NCBI RefSeq assembly: GCF_018255755.1
Contig: NZ_CP073766.1
Coordinates: 6,632,501 to 6,696,500 of the forward strand
Direction: 5' to 3'
DNA: 64,000 bases
Source: Chitinophaga sp. HK235
GTDB lineage: Bacteria; Bacteroidota; Bacteroidia; Chitinophagales; Chitinophagaceae
Under the pieces are notes generated by a model. The model was not told the origin of the DNA. It did not search any database and saw only the letters and a program-made list of their open reading frames with translations. Shown piece by piece: positions 35,287 through 44,324 of this stretch. The first letter of the stretch is position 1, and every line of letters begins with the position of its first letter. The position numbers were made by a program, and so were the translations under genes.

Positions 35287-35739
35287 ATGCAGCAGGAAGA
35301 ACAAAGAAAGGCATTTGATGATTATTCCTATGAGATGGTGGAAAAACTGTTCTCTCAGCATGAAGGAAAGATGGACAAGCTCTCTGAGAAAGAGCAGGAA
35401 GTAGTCCGGATCTGGCGACTGGAAGCGGATATGTACAACGGCGGTTTTTTACAGTATTTCTGCAACTGGGGTTATGATAACTTCCTTGAAACACAGAAGA
35501 TATTACAACAATTGGGTGCCGTTAAATGTCTTCAGATTATTACCGAGTATGAATCCACTATCGCCGTAGTACAGGATGATGAACGGCTGACGGCATTATG
35601 GGATATCCCCAAATACCTGGGGGACTACCTGACTGAAGAACAAGAGCAAAGGCTGGAAGAACTGGATAATCTATATTGGGATAATCCGGATGATCTGCAG
35701 TTATTATGTTACAATTATTATCTGAAATCACATGAATAA
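35287..35739 (+). CDS. DUF4375 (DMP19-like) protein
   Basis: About 150 residues. The family signature NGGFLQYFCNWGYDNFLETQ is followed by LQQLGAVKCLQII and the acidic helix LTEEQEQRLEELDNLYWDNP. DMP19 of Neisseria, a family relative, is an acidic DNA mimic; whether this one mimics DNA is unknown. DUF4375 proteins also occur beside polymorphic toxins. A GTG at 35281 is an alternative start overlapping the upstream stop. The gene overlaps the next by 8 bases, so translation is probably coupled. Confidence 0.75.
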   Translation: MQQEEQRKAFDDYSYEMVEKLFSQHEGKMDKLSEKEQEVVRIWRLEADMYNGGFLQYFCNWGYDNFLETQKILQQLGAVKCLQIITEYESTIAVVQDDERLTALWDIPKYLGDYLTEEQEQRLEELDNLYWDNPDDLQLLCYNYYLKSHE

Positions 35740-36322
35740 CAAAACAAAAGTATTAAGCATATTCCTGGGGCTGTGGGCTTCCTGGGCAGGAGCACAGTCT
35801 AAAACAAACGACTATCTGAATATTCCGGGGCCTCTTCATTTGAATAATGCGAGTTATAACCTGGTATGGTCTTCTCATCCCAACAACAACTACTACAAGC
35901 AGGAATACCTGACTGCAGGGGATAATCTGGAAAAATTCAAATCACTGGTAACAGTGGATTATCTCAAAGGCGATTTTCAACCGCTTGACCTGGTCAACCA
36001 GAAAGTGGAGGAATTGAAAAAGCTGAAAGCCGTTAATCCAGTGGTGAATTACAACGTTTATGAAAAAGATAATCAGTACATACTCGATTTCCTGATCAGC
36101 CAGAATGCTGCTGATGGAAATAGTATCCTGATTGTGGAGCGTAATGTGTATCGTTATCAGTCCATCAGTACTGGCAATGCAAAAGGGGTGTTACTGTTGG
36201 CTGCCAGCCAGCGGGCTTATGGAAAGGATGTGGAAGCCTTTCTGAAAAAACTAAAGACGGATAAGCAGAAGCTGGTGGAGGCTGTAGCGGCATATAAGCT
36301 GCCGGAACTGAGTGTGAAATAA
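35732..36322 (+). CDS. Hypothetical secreted protein
   Basis: A 196-residue exported protein with a signal peptide (KVLSIFLGLWASWAGAQS). The mature part is mixed alpha/beta (SYNLVWSSHPNNNYYKQEYL; NPVVNYNVYEKDNQYILDFL; AFLKKLKTDKQKLVEAVAAY) with no known domain. Start ATG at 35732 overlaps the upstream gene. Third gene of the unit 34181-36322. Confidence 0.65.
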   Translation: MNNKTKVLSIFLGLWASWAGAQSKTNDYLNIPGPLHLNNASYNLVWSSHPNNNYYKQEYLTAGDNLEKFKSLVTVDYLKGDFQPLDLVNQKVEELKKLKAVNPVVNYNVYEKDNQYILDFLISQNAADGNSILIVERNVYRYQSISTGNAKGVLLLAASQRAYGKDVEAFLKKLKTDKQKLVEAVAAYKLPELSVK

Positions 36323-36324
36323 AG

Positions 36325-37230
36325 TTATTCAATGGCATCAAGGTCCGTTTTAAAAACCGCGGCATCACTTTCCAGTCCATTGTTCTGACAGAAGTGGATC
36401 AGCTGTTTTAACCGCTGGACGTTATCGTAGCCAATGTTATAGAACAATTTTCTCTGACATTCGGAGCAAAGGCGGGCGGGAGTTTGGTCGGTTTCATCCA
36501 GACTGTTGGTGCCATTCATTCTGCACTTTGCGTATATGCAATGGCGTAGTGATAGTATATGCCCGATTTCATGCGATGTAACTTTCATTAATCTTCTCAG
36601 GCATAGTTTGAAATTAGCAGTATCCAGCTGTTGGTTTTGTAATCGGTATATAGAAGTGATTCCCACGCTGTCGACATAGGATGCTAGTCCGAATACATAA
36701 TTCCAGTCATTTTTAGGATACAGGTCTTTGGCGCTGATGGCGTGCAGGGCAATGCCATCTTGGGGTATTTTGCCTTTGAGAAGGCTGTCCAGTAAATAAG
36801 GGGCCAGTAACTGCATATGACCGTCTTCTTCCTGGCGCATGGCAAACGATGGAACGGTTTTGTCTGAGATGGGTGGCAGTAGTACTGTTTTTAATTGAAA
36901 GAAAATGGCGGTGTATTGCCGGGTGGCCTGTAATGCTTTTTGTTGAAGTTCGGTGAAATCGCCCACTGGCAGCAGGTAAATCACCGACTTGTGCTGTGTT
37001 GGCTTTACCAGACGGCATTTTTTATAGGCTTCAAAAGTTTGTCCTTTCTCTTTATGTCTAAAAAGCCATTCGCCTTCTTGTGGTTTGCCCATTTTGATAT
37101 CATTGGCTGCAATGGCGTCAAAGTAATGCATCGGATCTTTTTCTTTCCTGTTGTGGCAGGATAAAAGAGAAGATAACAGCAGGAGCAGGATGGTTTTTAT
37201 GCAGATGGTGCTGAGCCGGGAGATGTGCAT
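36325..37230 (-). CDS. Archaemetzincin-like zinc metalloprotease lipoprotein
   Basis: A 301-residue lipoprotein (signal ending LLSC, Cys25). The zinc site HEIGHILSLRHC uses His220, His224 and His230 with Glu221. It is followed by C-x4-C (231, 236), R, Met238, 16 residues, then C255-x2-C258: the archaemetzincin M54 signature, which carries a second zinc. The metzincin Gly is replaced by Ser (residue 227). M54 enzymes act as aminopeptidase-like proteases; anchoring in the envelope is unusual. It converges with the gene at 35732, with the two stops 2 bases apart. Confidence 0.85.
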   Translation of the reverse strand: MHISRLSTICIKTILLLLLSSLLSCHNRKEKDPMHYFDAIAANDIKMGKPQEGEWLFRHKEKGQTFEAYKKCRLVKPTQHKSVIYLLPVGDFTELQQKALQATRQYTAIFFQLKTVLLPPISDKTVPSFAMRQEEDGHMQLLAPYLLDSLLKGKIPQDGIALHAISAKDLYPKNDWNYVFGLASYVDSVGITSIYRLQNQQLDTANFKLCLRRLMKVTSHEIGHILSLRHCIYAKCRMNGTNSLDETDQTPARLCSECQRKLFYNIGYDNVQRLKQLIHFCQNNGLESDAAVFKTDLDAIE

Positions 37231-37323
37231 AGTGGTATAGGTGGTCCGTAAAATGGCTTTAAAATAAGGATCTGCCGGGAATTTTTTAAAAAGATATTAA
37301 ATCATCAGGGGGGGATAAAAGCA

Positions 37324-37349
37324 GAAAACCCGCTCAGTGAGCGGGTTTT
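37324..37349 (-). terminator. Terminator of tRNA-Asp (copy 3)
   Basis: AAAACCCGCTCA and TGAGCGGGTTTT arms with A-rich left flank, for the minus-strand tRNA. Confidence 0.8.
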
Positions 37350-37360
37350 GATTAACTCTG

Positions 37361-37434
37361 CGGACTGGACGGGACTCGAACCCGCGACCTCCGCCGTGAC
37401 AGGGCGGCATTCTAACCAACTGAACTACCAATCC
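37361..37434 (-). tRNA. tRNA-Asp (GTC), copy 3
   Basis: Identical 74-base sequence to 10331 and 26186. Three unlinked identical genes for one acceptor imply high demand or recent dispersal. Confidence 0.97.
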
Positions 37435-37603
37435 TTCTTCAAAAAATCGCTATTGCCTAGCTATCTTTCTGTCTCCCAATCTGTTGTATTCCTCCGTTTT
37501 GGGATTGCAAAGATAGCAACAAAGTTCCCAATTAAGCAAATCTTTTTTAAAAAAAATTTTCAGCACTATCTTTACACCCGATCTTTAACCAATTAAACAA
37601 ATT

Positions 37604-38557
37604 ATGCAATTCCTGGATTTCGAAAAACCTATCGCGGATTTATATGACCAGCTGGCTAAGCTGAAGGAGAATGGTGAAAAATCCGGGGTGGATGTTTCTG
37701 CCACTGTGAAAGAATATGAGCAGAAAATTGAGGACACCCGTCTCAACATCTACACCCATCTCACTGCCTTTCAGCGTGTACAGCTCAGCCGTCATCCGGA
37801 TAGGCCCTATACTTTGGCGTATATCGAAAAAATGTGCACCAACTTCGTGGAACTGCACGGCGACCGGAATGTGAAAGACGACAAAGCCATGGTAGGTGGC
37901 TTCGCTGACCTGGATGGAGAAACCGTGATGTTTATCGGTCAGCAGAAAGGCGTGAACACTAAAATGCGCCAGCTCAGGAACTTTGGTATGGCCAACCCTG
38001 AAGGTTACCGTAAAGCGCTTCGCCTCATGAAACTGGCGGAAAGATTCAACAAGCCTATTGTTACCCTCATCGATACTCCCGGTGCTTATCCGGGCCTGGA
38101 AGCTGAAGAAAGAGGACAGGCAGAAGCCATTGCCCGCAATATCTTCGAAATGGTGAAACTCCGTGTACCAGTGATCTGCGTCATCATCGGTGAAGGTGCT
38201 TCCGGTGGCGCTTTAGGCATCGGTATCGGCGACAAGGTGGTAATGCTCGAAAACAGCTGGTATACCGTTATCTCTCCGGAAAACTGCTCCACCATCCTCT
38301 GGCGTAGCTGGAACTTCAAAGAGAAAGCCGCCGAAGAGCTGAAACTCACGCCTGATTACATGAAAAAATTCGGTCTGGTAGATGGCGTTGTCCGTGAACC
38401 GCTCGGTGGTGCCCATGTAAACCCCGATGAAATGGCCAGTATCCTCAAAACTTATATCAAGGAAACACTGGCAGAACTGAAGAAAATTGATCCCGATGTA
38501 CGCATCGAACAAAGGATCGATAAGTTCTCTGGTATGGGTTTTTACGAAGAACACTAA
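37604..38557 (+). CDS. accA: Acetyl-CoA carboxylase carboxyltransferase subunit alpha
   Basis: Part of the enzyme that carboxylates acetyl-CoA to malonyl-CoA, the first step of fatty acid synthesis; partners are AccD and biotinylated AccB. Length (317) and the sequence match the family: MQFLDFEKPIADLYDQLAKL coiled start, RPYTLAYIEKMCTNFVELHG, the crotonase-fold TLIDTPGAYPGLEAEERGQA, and EGASGGALGIGIGDKVVMLE. Start ATG 37604. A terminator at 38579 separates it from dapA, so the two are at least partly independent. Confidence 0.97.
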   Translation: MQFLDFEKPIADLYDQLAKLKENGEKSGVDVSATVKEYEQKIEDTRLNIYTHLTAFQRVQLSRHPDRPYTLAYIEKMCTNFVELHGDRNVKDDKAMVGGFADLDGETVMFIGQQKGVNTKMRQLRNFGMANPEGYRKALRLMKLAERFNKPIVTLIDTPGAYPGLEAEERGQAEAIARNIFEMVKLRVPVICVIIGEGASGGALGIGIGDKVVMLENSWYTVISPENCSTILWRSWNFKEKAAEELKLTPDYMKKFGLVDGVVREPLGGAHVNPDEMASILKTYIKETLAELKKIDPDVRIEQRIDKFSGMGFYEEH

Positions 38558-38578
38558 AAAAAATTTAGAGATCACGAT

Positions 38579-38618
38579 AAAAAATTCGAATTTCGGCCTT
38601 CGGAATTCGAATTTTTAT
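38579..38618 (+). terminator. Intrinsic terminator after accA
   Basis: AAATTCGAATT and AATTCGAATTT arms (38582-38614) with T-rich tail. Confidence 0.7.
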
Positions 38619-38638
38619 TTTTTTCCCGTAAACACAAT

Positions 38639-39514
38639 ATGGAACAGTTAAAAGGCACCGGGGTGGCATTGGTTACACCCTTTAAAGCAGATGAAAGCAT
38701 AGACTGGAATGCTTTGGAAAAGCTGATCAATTATGTGATTGATGGCGGCGTTGACTACGTTGTGTCTTTAGGCACTACCGGCGAAACGCCCACTCTTTCT
38801 GCAGATGAAAAGCTGGATTTGATAAAATTCACTTTCGAAAAGGTGTCGAAGCGGGTGCCAGTAGTTGTTGGCATCGGCGATTATAATACCCGGGATGTGG
38901 TAAAAAGACTGGAAAAATGCCCACTGGATGAAGCGGCCGCTATCCTCAGCGTATCCCCTTACTACAGCAAACCTACCCAGGAAGGTATCATCCAGCACTA
39001 TAAAACTATTGCAGCGGCTTCTCCCAAGCCGATCATCCTCTACAACGTGCCCGGTCGTACAGGCCGCAATATGACCGCAGAAACCACGCTGCGTCTGGCA
39101 CACGAAGTAGAAAATATCATCGCTATGAAAGAAGCTTCCGGTGATATGGCACAGTGCATGCAGATCATTCGCGACAAACCGGAAGGTTTCCTCGTAGTCA
39201 GCGGTGATGATGCCCTCGCCCTCGCCCAGCTTGCCTGCGGTATGGACGGCGTAATCTCTGTGGCAGCCAACTTCTTCGCAAAGGATTTCTCTGCTATGGT
39301 AAACGCTGCACTGGGGAATAATTTCCCTGCTGCCCGTGCACTGCACTACAAAATGCTGAAAGGTTTTGACCTGATGTTCTGTGAAAACAACCCTACTGGC
39401 ATCAAAGCATTTCTGAGCCATGCCGGCATCATCGAAAATAATTTCCGCCTGCCGGTTTTACCTGCGGCAGATGCAGTATATCAGCAGATAGGAGCGTATC
39501 TCAAACAATACTAA
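38639..39514 (+). CDS. dapA: 4-hydroxy-tetrahydrodipicolinate synthase
   Basis: Condenses pyruvate and aspartate semialdehyde in lysine and diaminopimelate synthesis. A 291-residue TIM barrel. Visible are VSLGTTGETPTLSADEK, the proton-relay Tyr in ILYNVPGRTGRNM, the Schiff-base Lys in IIAMKEASGD, and the CGMDGVISVAANFF strand. Complete with a conventional ATG. A strong bidirectional terminator lies between it and the convergent rnz gene. Confidence 0.97.
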   Translation: MEQLKGTGVALVTPFKADESIDWNALEKLINYVIDGGVDYVVSLGTTGETPTLSADEKLDLIKFTFEKVSKRVPVVVGIGDYNTRDVVKRLEKCPLDEAAAILSVSPYYSKPTQEGIIQHYKTIAAASPKPIILYNVPGRTGRNMTAETTLRLAHEVENIIAMKEASGDMAQCMQIIRDKPEGFLVVSGDDALALAQLACGMDGVISVAANFFAKDFSAMVNAALGNNFPAARALHYKMLKGFDLMFCENNPTGIKAFLSHAGIIENNFRLPVLPAADAVYQQIGAYLKQY

Positions 39515-39531
39515 ACAGATTATACAGACAT

Positions 39532-39567
39532 AAAAAAGAGCGAAGAAACTTTCTTCGCTCTTTTTTT
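39532..39567. terminator. Bidirectional terminator between dapA and rnz
   Basis: AGAGCGAAGAAA and complement with A and T runs on both sides. Confidence 0.85.
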
Positions 39568-39587
39568 ATGTGGTTAATAATGCTGTG

Positions 39588-40496
39588 TTATACGTAATAA
39601 GTAACGCCCTCTTCCGCGATATCTGTTGATGCGAATACAGGACGTGTTTCTTCCAGGAAAGGCTGAAGATCAGTGTATTTGGAAGAGAAATGACCTATCA
39701 GTAGTTTTTTGGCACCGGCTGCTGCGGCCAGGGAAGCGGCCTGCACGGTGGTGCTGTGATAACGCTCTGCTGCCCGCGTTTCCAGGTCATGCAGATAGGT
39801 AGTCTCATGATAAACCAGATCGGCATCTTTCAGCCAGGGCAGCAGGCCGGTATCATACTGTGTGTCTGCACAATACACATACCGCTTGCCTTTCGCCGGA
39901 GGCAGGGTCACCCAGTCGTTTTTAACGATGCTGCCGTCTTTACGGATATAATCCGCTCCTTCCTGCAGTTTACCGTAGTAGGCCGCCGGAATCTCGTAGG
40001 CTTTGGCCTGCTCTGGTATCAGTTTCCGCTTTTTTTTCTGCATGCTGATGGAGAAGCCAAAGCAGGAAATCCGGTGCTGGGTGGGAAAACAGCTGACGGT
40101 AAGCTCCTTGTCTTCCAGGATGACGCCGCTGTAGCCCGCCTGCAGCGGAACAAATGACAGTTCATACTGAAGCAGCGTGCCGGAGCAGTCCAGCTGCAGC
40201 TGGATAATAGCCTCCAGTTCCGGTGGGGCATAGATACTGAGCGGTTCGGTTCGCCCCATCAGGCTCAGCGTGTTGAGCAGGCCTATCAGTCCGAAATAGT
40301 GATCACCATGCAAATGGCTGATAAAAATGTACCGTAGTTTATTGCGTTTAATCCGGTATTTAGCGATCTGTAGCTGTGTACCTTCCCCGCAATCAACTAA
40401 TAACAATTGGTCGTCACATGTGATGATCTGTGCGGTGGGGTGTCTGTCCAACGTGGGTATGGCAGAGTTGTTGCCTAATATTGTAACTGCAAACAT
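39588..40496 (-). CDS. rnz: Ribonuclease Z
   Basis: MBL-fold endonuclease that removes the 3' trailer of tRNA precursors. This suits a genome whose tRNA genes lack encoded CCA, as the tRNA-Asp genes here show. The 302-residue short form has YIFISHLHGDHYFGLIGLLN as the metal site, YCADTQYDTGLLPWLKDADL, the late HETTYLH and LLIGHFSSKY. Exosite loop VPLQAGYSG is present. Start at 40496 (MFAVTILGNNSAIPT). Confidence 0.95.
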   Translation of the reverse strand: MFAVTILGNNSAIPTLDRHPTAQIITCDDQLLLVDCGEGTQLQIAKYRIKRNKLRYIFISHLHGDHYFGLIGLLNTLSLMGRTEPLSIYAPPELEAIIQLQLDCSGTLLQYELSFVPLQAGYSGVILEDKELTVSCFPTQHRISCFGFSISMQKKKRKLIPEQAKAYEIPAAYYGKLQEGADYIRKDGSIVKNDWVTLPPAKGKRYVYCADTQYDTGLLPWLKDADLVYHETTYLHDLETRAAERYHSTTVQAASLAAAAGAKKLLIGHFSSKYTDLQPFLEETRPVFASTDIAEEGVTYYV

Positions 40497-40574
40497 AAAA
40501 GTAAAACGTTTGGCAGCCTGCTTCTGGCATTAACCGGCTTTTCCCGGCTAAAAGCTGAAACAGGCAGCGCTTTA

Positions 40575-40949
40575 TTAATCCATTCCGTCCAGAAGCTCTC
40601 TTTCCAGCTCTTCCATCATAATCAGGTCTATGGCTTCGGCCATGGTAGGTGCGATGTTGAGCATATCACCACCTGCTTCCTTCAGTTCCTTTGTTAAAGC
40701 ACTGTTAAGGCCCGTAATGGCGCAGGAACGGCTATTGTCATAGATATGCTGGTATACTGTTAAAATGGCTTGAATGCCGGAATCGTCCATTTTTTCCACC
40801 AATTTCAAGTCCAGTATGAGATTGCGGGTGCTTAGCTCTGGCAGTGTGCTCAGCGTAGTAACAAACTGATCTGACAAATTAGCATCCAAAGCAACTTCTT
40901 CAGGACAAAAAACAACAATTTTTTCTTTGGTATCAATTTTGAATTTCAT
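40575..40949 (-). CDS. STAS-domain anti-anti-sigma-like protein
   Basis: A 124-residue STAS protein. The fold begins FKIDTKEKIVVFCPEE and the phosphorylation loop is LKLVEKMDDSGIQAIL, with Ser in DSG as the probable switch residue. Such proteins relay partner-switch signals or regulate transporters. No kinase or phosphatase partner is adjacent. It is downstream of rnz in the opposite sense to clpC, and independent. Confidence 0.85.
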   Translation of the reverse strand: MKFKIDTKEKIVVFCPEEVALDANLSDQFVTTLSTLPELSTRNLILDLKLVEKMDDSGIQAILTVYQHIYDNSRSCAITGLNSALTKELKEAGGDMLNIAPTMAEAIDLIMMEELERELLDGMD

Positions 40950-41256
40950 GCGTTGGACGTTGTTTTATACATTTAGTAAAAAAATCAATTTAAAAGAGGG
41001 AAACCCAGCCTATTAAAAAACTAAATAAAAAGGAGCTCAATAACAAAAGCCGCTTTTTCCTCGTAAGTAATTTTGAATGCTTATACCCGCTTCACCACAA
41101 AAATAATTCTTATACTATTAAAGTGTAAGTTGTTTGAGTGTAAAAAAGGAATAACTTCAACTAAAGAAAATAGCTGATAATTTAAGTTCATAATTATTCG
41201 TTATTATTGTATAAGCAAGCCCCCGTAAGGGTTTTTGATAATTTAATATTCTCACA

Positions 41257-43791
41257 ATGGACCAGAATTTTTCACCGCAAGTTAAGGAGATCATTTCGTT
41301 CAGCAGAGAGGAAGCTTTACGCCTGGGAAATGATTTCATCGGTACTGAACACCTGCTGTTAGGTATTATTCGCGAAGGCGAAGGCACGGCCGTAAAGATT
41401 CTGCAGGCTTTAAACGTAGACCTATACGAATTACGTAAAGAAGTAGAATTAGCTGTAAAAGATAAGACTGGAAAAAATATCGCCAATATTAACAGTCTCC
41501 CCCTAACCAGACAGGCTGAGAAAGTCATCAGGGTTACGGTCCTCGAAGCTAAAGCACTTAAAAGTGCTACCGTGGAAACCGAACACCTCATGCTTTCCAT
41601 ACTGAAGAACAAGGAAAACGTTTGTACACAAATCTTACAACAATTTGACGTGGACTACGATACTTTTAAAAACGAACTGGGCTTTGTAAAGTCTGCTGAC
41701 CCTAAATCAGAATTCGACGATCCGGGCGAAGAAGAGTTTGAAGACGAAAGAAAGAGTTACGCTTCCAAAGCCAAACAGACCAATACCAAATCCAAAACGC
41801 CCGTACTGGATAACTTTGGTAGGGATATCACCAAGCTGGCCGAAAGTGGCAGCCTGGACCCCATAGTCGGCCGCGAACAGGAAATTGAGCGCGTTTCCCA
41901 GATCCTGTCCCGCCGTAAAAAGAACAACCCCATCCTTATTGGCGAACCCGGTGTGGGTAAAACAGCCATCGTGGAAGGTCTCGCGCTGCGCATCGTTCAG
42001 CGTAAAGTATCCCGCGTACTGTTCGACAAACGGGTGGTAAGCCTCGACCTCGCTGCACTGGTAGCCGGTACCAAATACCGCGGCCAGTTTGAAGAAAGGA
42101 TGAAGGCCATCATGAACGAACTCGAAAAGAACCGTGATGTCATCCTGTTCATCGACGAAATTCATACAATCGTAGGTGCCGGCGGTGCCTCCGGTTCCCT
42201 CGATGCCTCCAACATCTTCAAACCAGCCCTCGCCAGAGGTGAACTCCAATGCATCGGTGCCTCCACACTGGACGAATACCGCATGTATATCGAGAAAGAC
42301 GGCGCCCTGGACCGTCGTTTCCAGAAAGTAATGGTAGAACCACCCAGCGTGGAAGAAACCATACAGATCCTCAATAATATCAAGCCCCGTTATGAAGAAT
42401 ACCATAACGTAAGCTATACCGATGCAGCCATCGATGCGTGCGTGAAACTCAGCGACCGCTACATGACCGACCGCCTGTTGCCCGACAAGGCCATAGACGT
42501 ACTCGATGAAGTAGGCGCCAGAGTACACCTCAAAAACATCAACGTGCCGCAGAATATCCTCGACCTGGAAAAACAGATCGAAGACATCAAACAGGAGAAA
42601 AATAAAGTCGTTAAAAGTCAACGCTTCGAAGAAGCCGCTGCGCTGCGCGATACTGAAAAGAAACTGGGTGAAGACCTGGAACGCGCTAAAGCCATGTGGG
42701 AAGAAGAAGTGAAACATAAACGCTACCCGATCGACGAAGAAGCAATCGCGGAAGTTGTCAGCATGATGACTGGTATCCCTGTAAAAAGGATGGTACAGGC
42801 CGAAACAGAGAAACTCCGCCGCATGGGCGAAGACCTCAAAGGCGCCGTGGTAGGTCAGGACGATGCTATCAGCAAAGTCACCAAAGCTATCCAGCGTAAC
42901 CGCGTAGGCTTGAAAGATCCGAAAAAACCAATCGGTACCTTCATCTTCCTCGGTCCTACCGGTGTAGGTAAAACAGAGCTGGCCAAATCCCTGGCCCGCT
43001 ACATGTTCGACTCCGATGAAGCACTCATCCGTATAGACATGAGTGAATACATGGAGAAATTCTCCGTAAGCCGCCTCATTGGTGCGCCTCCGGGATATGT
43101 AGGATACGAAGAAGGTGGTCAGCTGACCGAAAAAGTTCGGCGCAAACCATACTCCGTAATCCTGCTCGACGAAATCGAAAAAGCACATCCGGATATCTAT
43201 AACCTCCTCCTGCAGGTGCTCGATGATGGTATTCTCACCGATGGTCTCGGCCGTAAGGTGGATTTCAAAAATACCCTCATCATCATGACCTCCAACATCG
43301 GTGCCCGCCAGTTGAAAGACTTCGGTGCCGGCGTAGGGTTCACCACCTCCGCTAAAGCAATGAGCGAAGAGGAAAATACCAAATCAGTGATCGAAAAAGC
43401 ACTGAAAAGGACCTTCTCTCCGGAATTCCTTAACAGGATCGATGATGTGATCATCTTTAACTCTCTGGGCAAAGAACACATCTATACCATCATCGATATC
43501 ACCATGAAGAGCGTGCTCAAACGCCTCAACAACCTGGGCTTCAGCCTCGAACTGACAGACGAAGCAAAAGGCTTCCTGGCAGACAAAGGCTACGACCACC
43601 AGTTCGGCGCCAGACCACTCCACAGGGCCATCCAGAAATACCTGGAAGACCCGCTGGCAGAAGAAATTCTGAATATGAACATCCATGATGGGGATGTCCT
43701 GGTAGCTGACCTCGACAAAGAAAACCAGAAACTGGTGTTCACCTTACAGAACAACTCTTCCAAAAGCAAATCAGAGAAATCTGAAGTATAA
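41257..43791 (+). CDS. clpC: ATP-dependent Clp protease ATP-binding subunit ClpC
   Basis: An 844-residue AAA+ unfoldase that feeds proteins to ClpP. An N-terminal Clp domain of two repeats (SREEALRLGNDFIGTEHLLL; EAKALKSATVETEHLMLS) is followed by NBD1 with GEPGVGKT, an M-domain with a UVR-type coiled coil (IKQEKNKVVKSQRFEEAAAL), and NBD2 with GPTGVGKTELAKSL and LLDEIEKAHPDIYNLLLQ. Complete. Upstream is a short CCC/GGG hairpin (about 41222-41234) of unclear role. A strong terminator follows. Confidence 0.97.
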   Translation: MDQNFSPQVKEIISFSREEALRLGNDFIGTEHLLLGIIREGEGTAVKILQALNVDLYELRKEVELAVKDKTGKNIANINSLPLTRQAEKVIRVTVLEAKALKSATVETEHLMLSILKNKENVCTQILQQFDVDYDTFKNELGFVKSADPKSEFDDPGEEEFEDERKSYASKAKQTNTKSKTPVLDNFGRDITKLAESGSLDPIVGREQEIERVSQILSRRKKNNPILIGEPGVGKTAIVEGLALRIVQRKVSRVLFDKRVVSLDLAALVAGTKYRGQFEERMKAIMNELEKNRDVILFIDEIHTIVGAGGASGSLDASNIFKPALARGELQCIGASTLDEYRMYIEKDGALDRRFQKVMVEPPSVEETIQILNNIKPRYEEYHNVSYTDAAIDACVKLSDRYMTDRLLPDKAIDVLDEVGARVHLKNINVPQNILDLEKQIEDIKQEKNKVVKSQRFEEAAALRDTEKKLGEDLERAKAMWEEEVKHKRYPIDEEAIAEVVSMMTGIPVKRMVQAETEKLRRMGEDLKGAVVGQDDAISKVTKAIQRNRVGLKDPKKPIGTFIFLGPTGVGKTELAKSLARYMFDSDEALIRIDMSEYMEKFSVSRLIGAPPGYVGYEEGGQLTEKVRRKPYSVILLDEIEKAHPDIYNLLLQVLDDGILTDGLGRKVDFKNTLIIMTSNIGARQLKDFGAGVGFTTSAKAMSEEENTKSVIEKALKRTFSPEFLNRIDDVIIFNSLGKEHIYTIIDITMKSVLKRLNNLGFSLELTDEAKGFLADKGYDHQFGARPLHRAIQKYLEDPLAEEILNMNIHDGDVLVADLDKENQKLVFTLQNNSSKSKSEKSEV

Positions 43792-43819
43792 ATAATCAAC
43801 GTAATTACCATATTATCTG

Positions 43820-43856
43820 AGAGGCTGTCTTATTATTAAGACAGCCTCTTTTTTTA
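43820..43856 (+). terminator. Intrinsic terminator after clpC
   Basis: AGAGGCTGTCTTA and TAAGACAGCCTCT arms with seven T. Confidence 0.9.
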
Positions 43857-44110
43857 TACAGCTTTAGCACTTACTTCATCATTCCGGTATTTTGGCCAAA
43901 AATGGCCTTAAATGCCCATATCAAACCCCTCTTATCAGGGTTGTTCTAACATGTTCATGTTAACTTTCACTTTTTCAAGATAAGTTTGGTGCCTGCACTG
44001 TGTTTGCAGTACGCACCCTCCTCATTGAATCGATCTTCAAGCCCCAAAACCATCAAATAACAGGTTTCTTATGATATTATGAAAATATAAAATATAGCAT
44101 AATGGTGTCA

Positions 44111-44140
44111 TTTTTAAAAAATTACTTATGCGTACTTTTG
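44111..44140 (+). promoter_or_regulatory. Promoter of the first tail-fibre-like gene
   Basis: TACTTTTG (44133-44140) is a perfect -7 box; TTTT (44111-44114) lies 18 bases before it as a near -33 element. The predicted 5' leader is about 180 bases. The rest of 43857-44324 holds no gene. Confidence 0.5.
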
Positions 44141-44324
44141 TTGTATCAATAAATATTAACCTCTATTATTTATTGTCTAGGAATTTTGTATGCATTTATT
44201 CCTATATATATTATAAAATTATCTATATCTTTATTCTACTTCCTTTAACTGAATACACAACGATATAAAACAAGCCGGTTCATGCCTGGTTTGGAAGATC
44301 ATTTAAACTATTTATCCTTATACC

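Noticed and set aside
41215..41240. Short CCC/GGG hairpin with T run before clpC
   Set aside because: The stem is only three to four bp; too weak to call a terminator or attenuator.
41707..43188. Long 493-codon frame opposite clpC
   Set aside because: It mirrors the clpC codons on the other strand, with Phe/Val-rich low-complexity composition and no domain. clpC itself is unambiguous.
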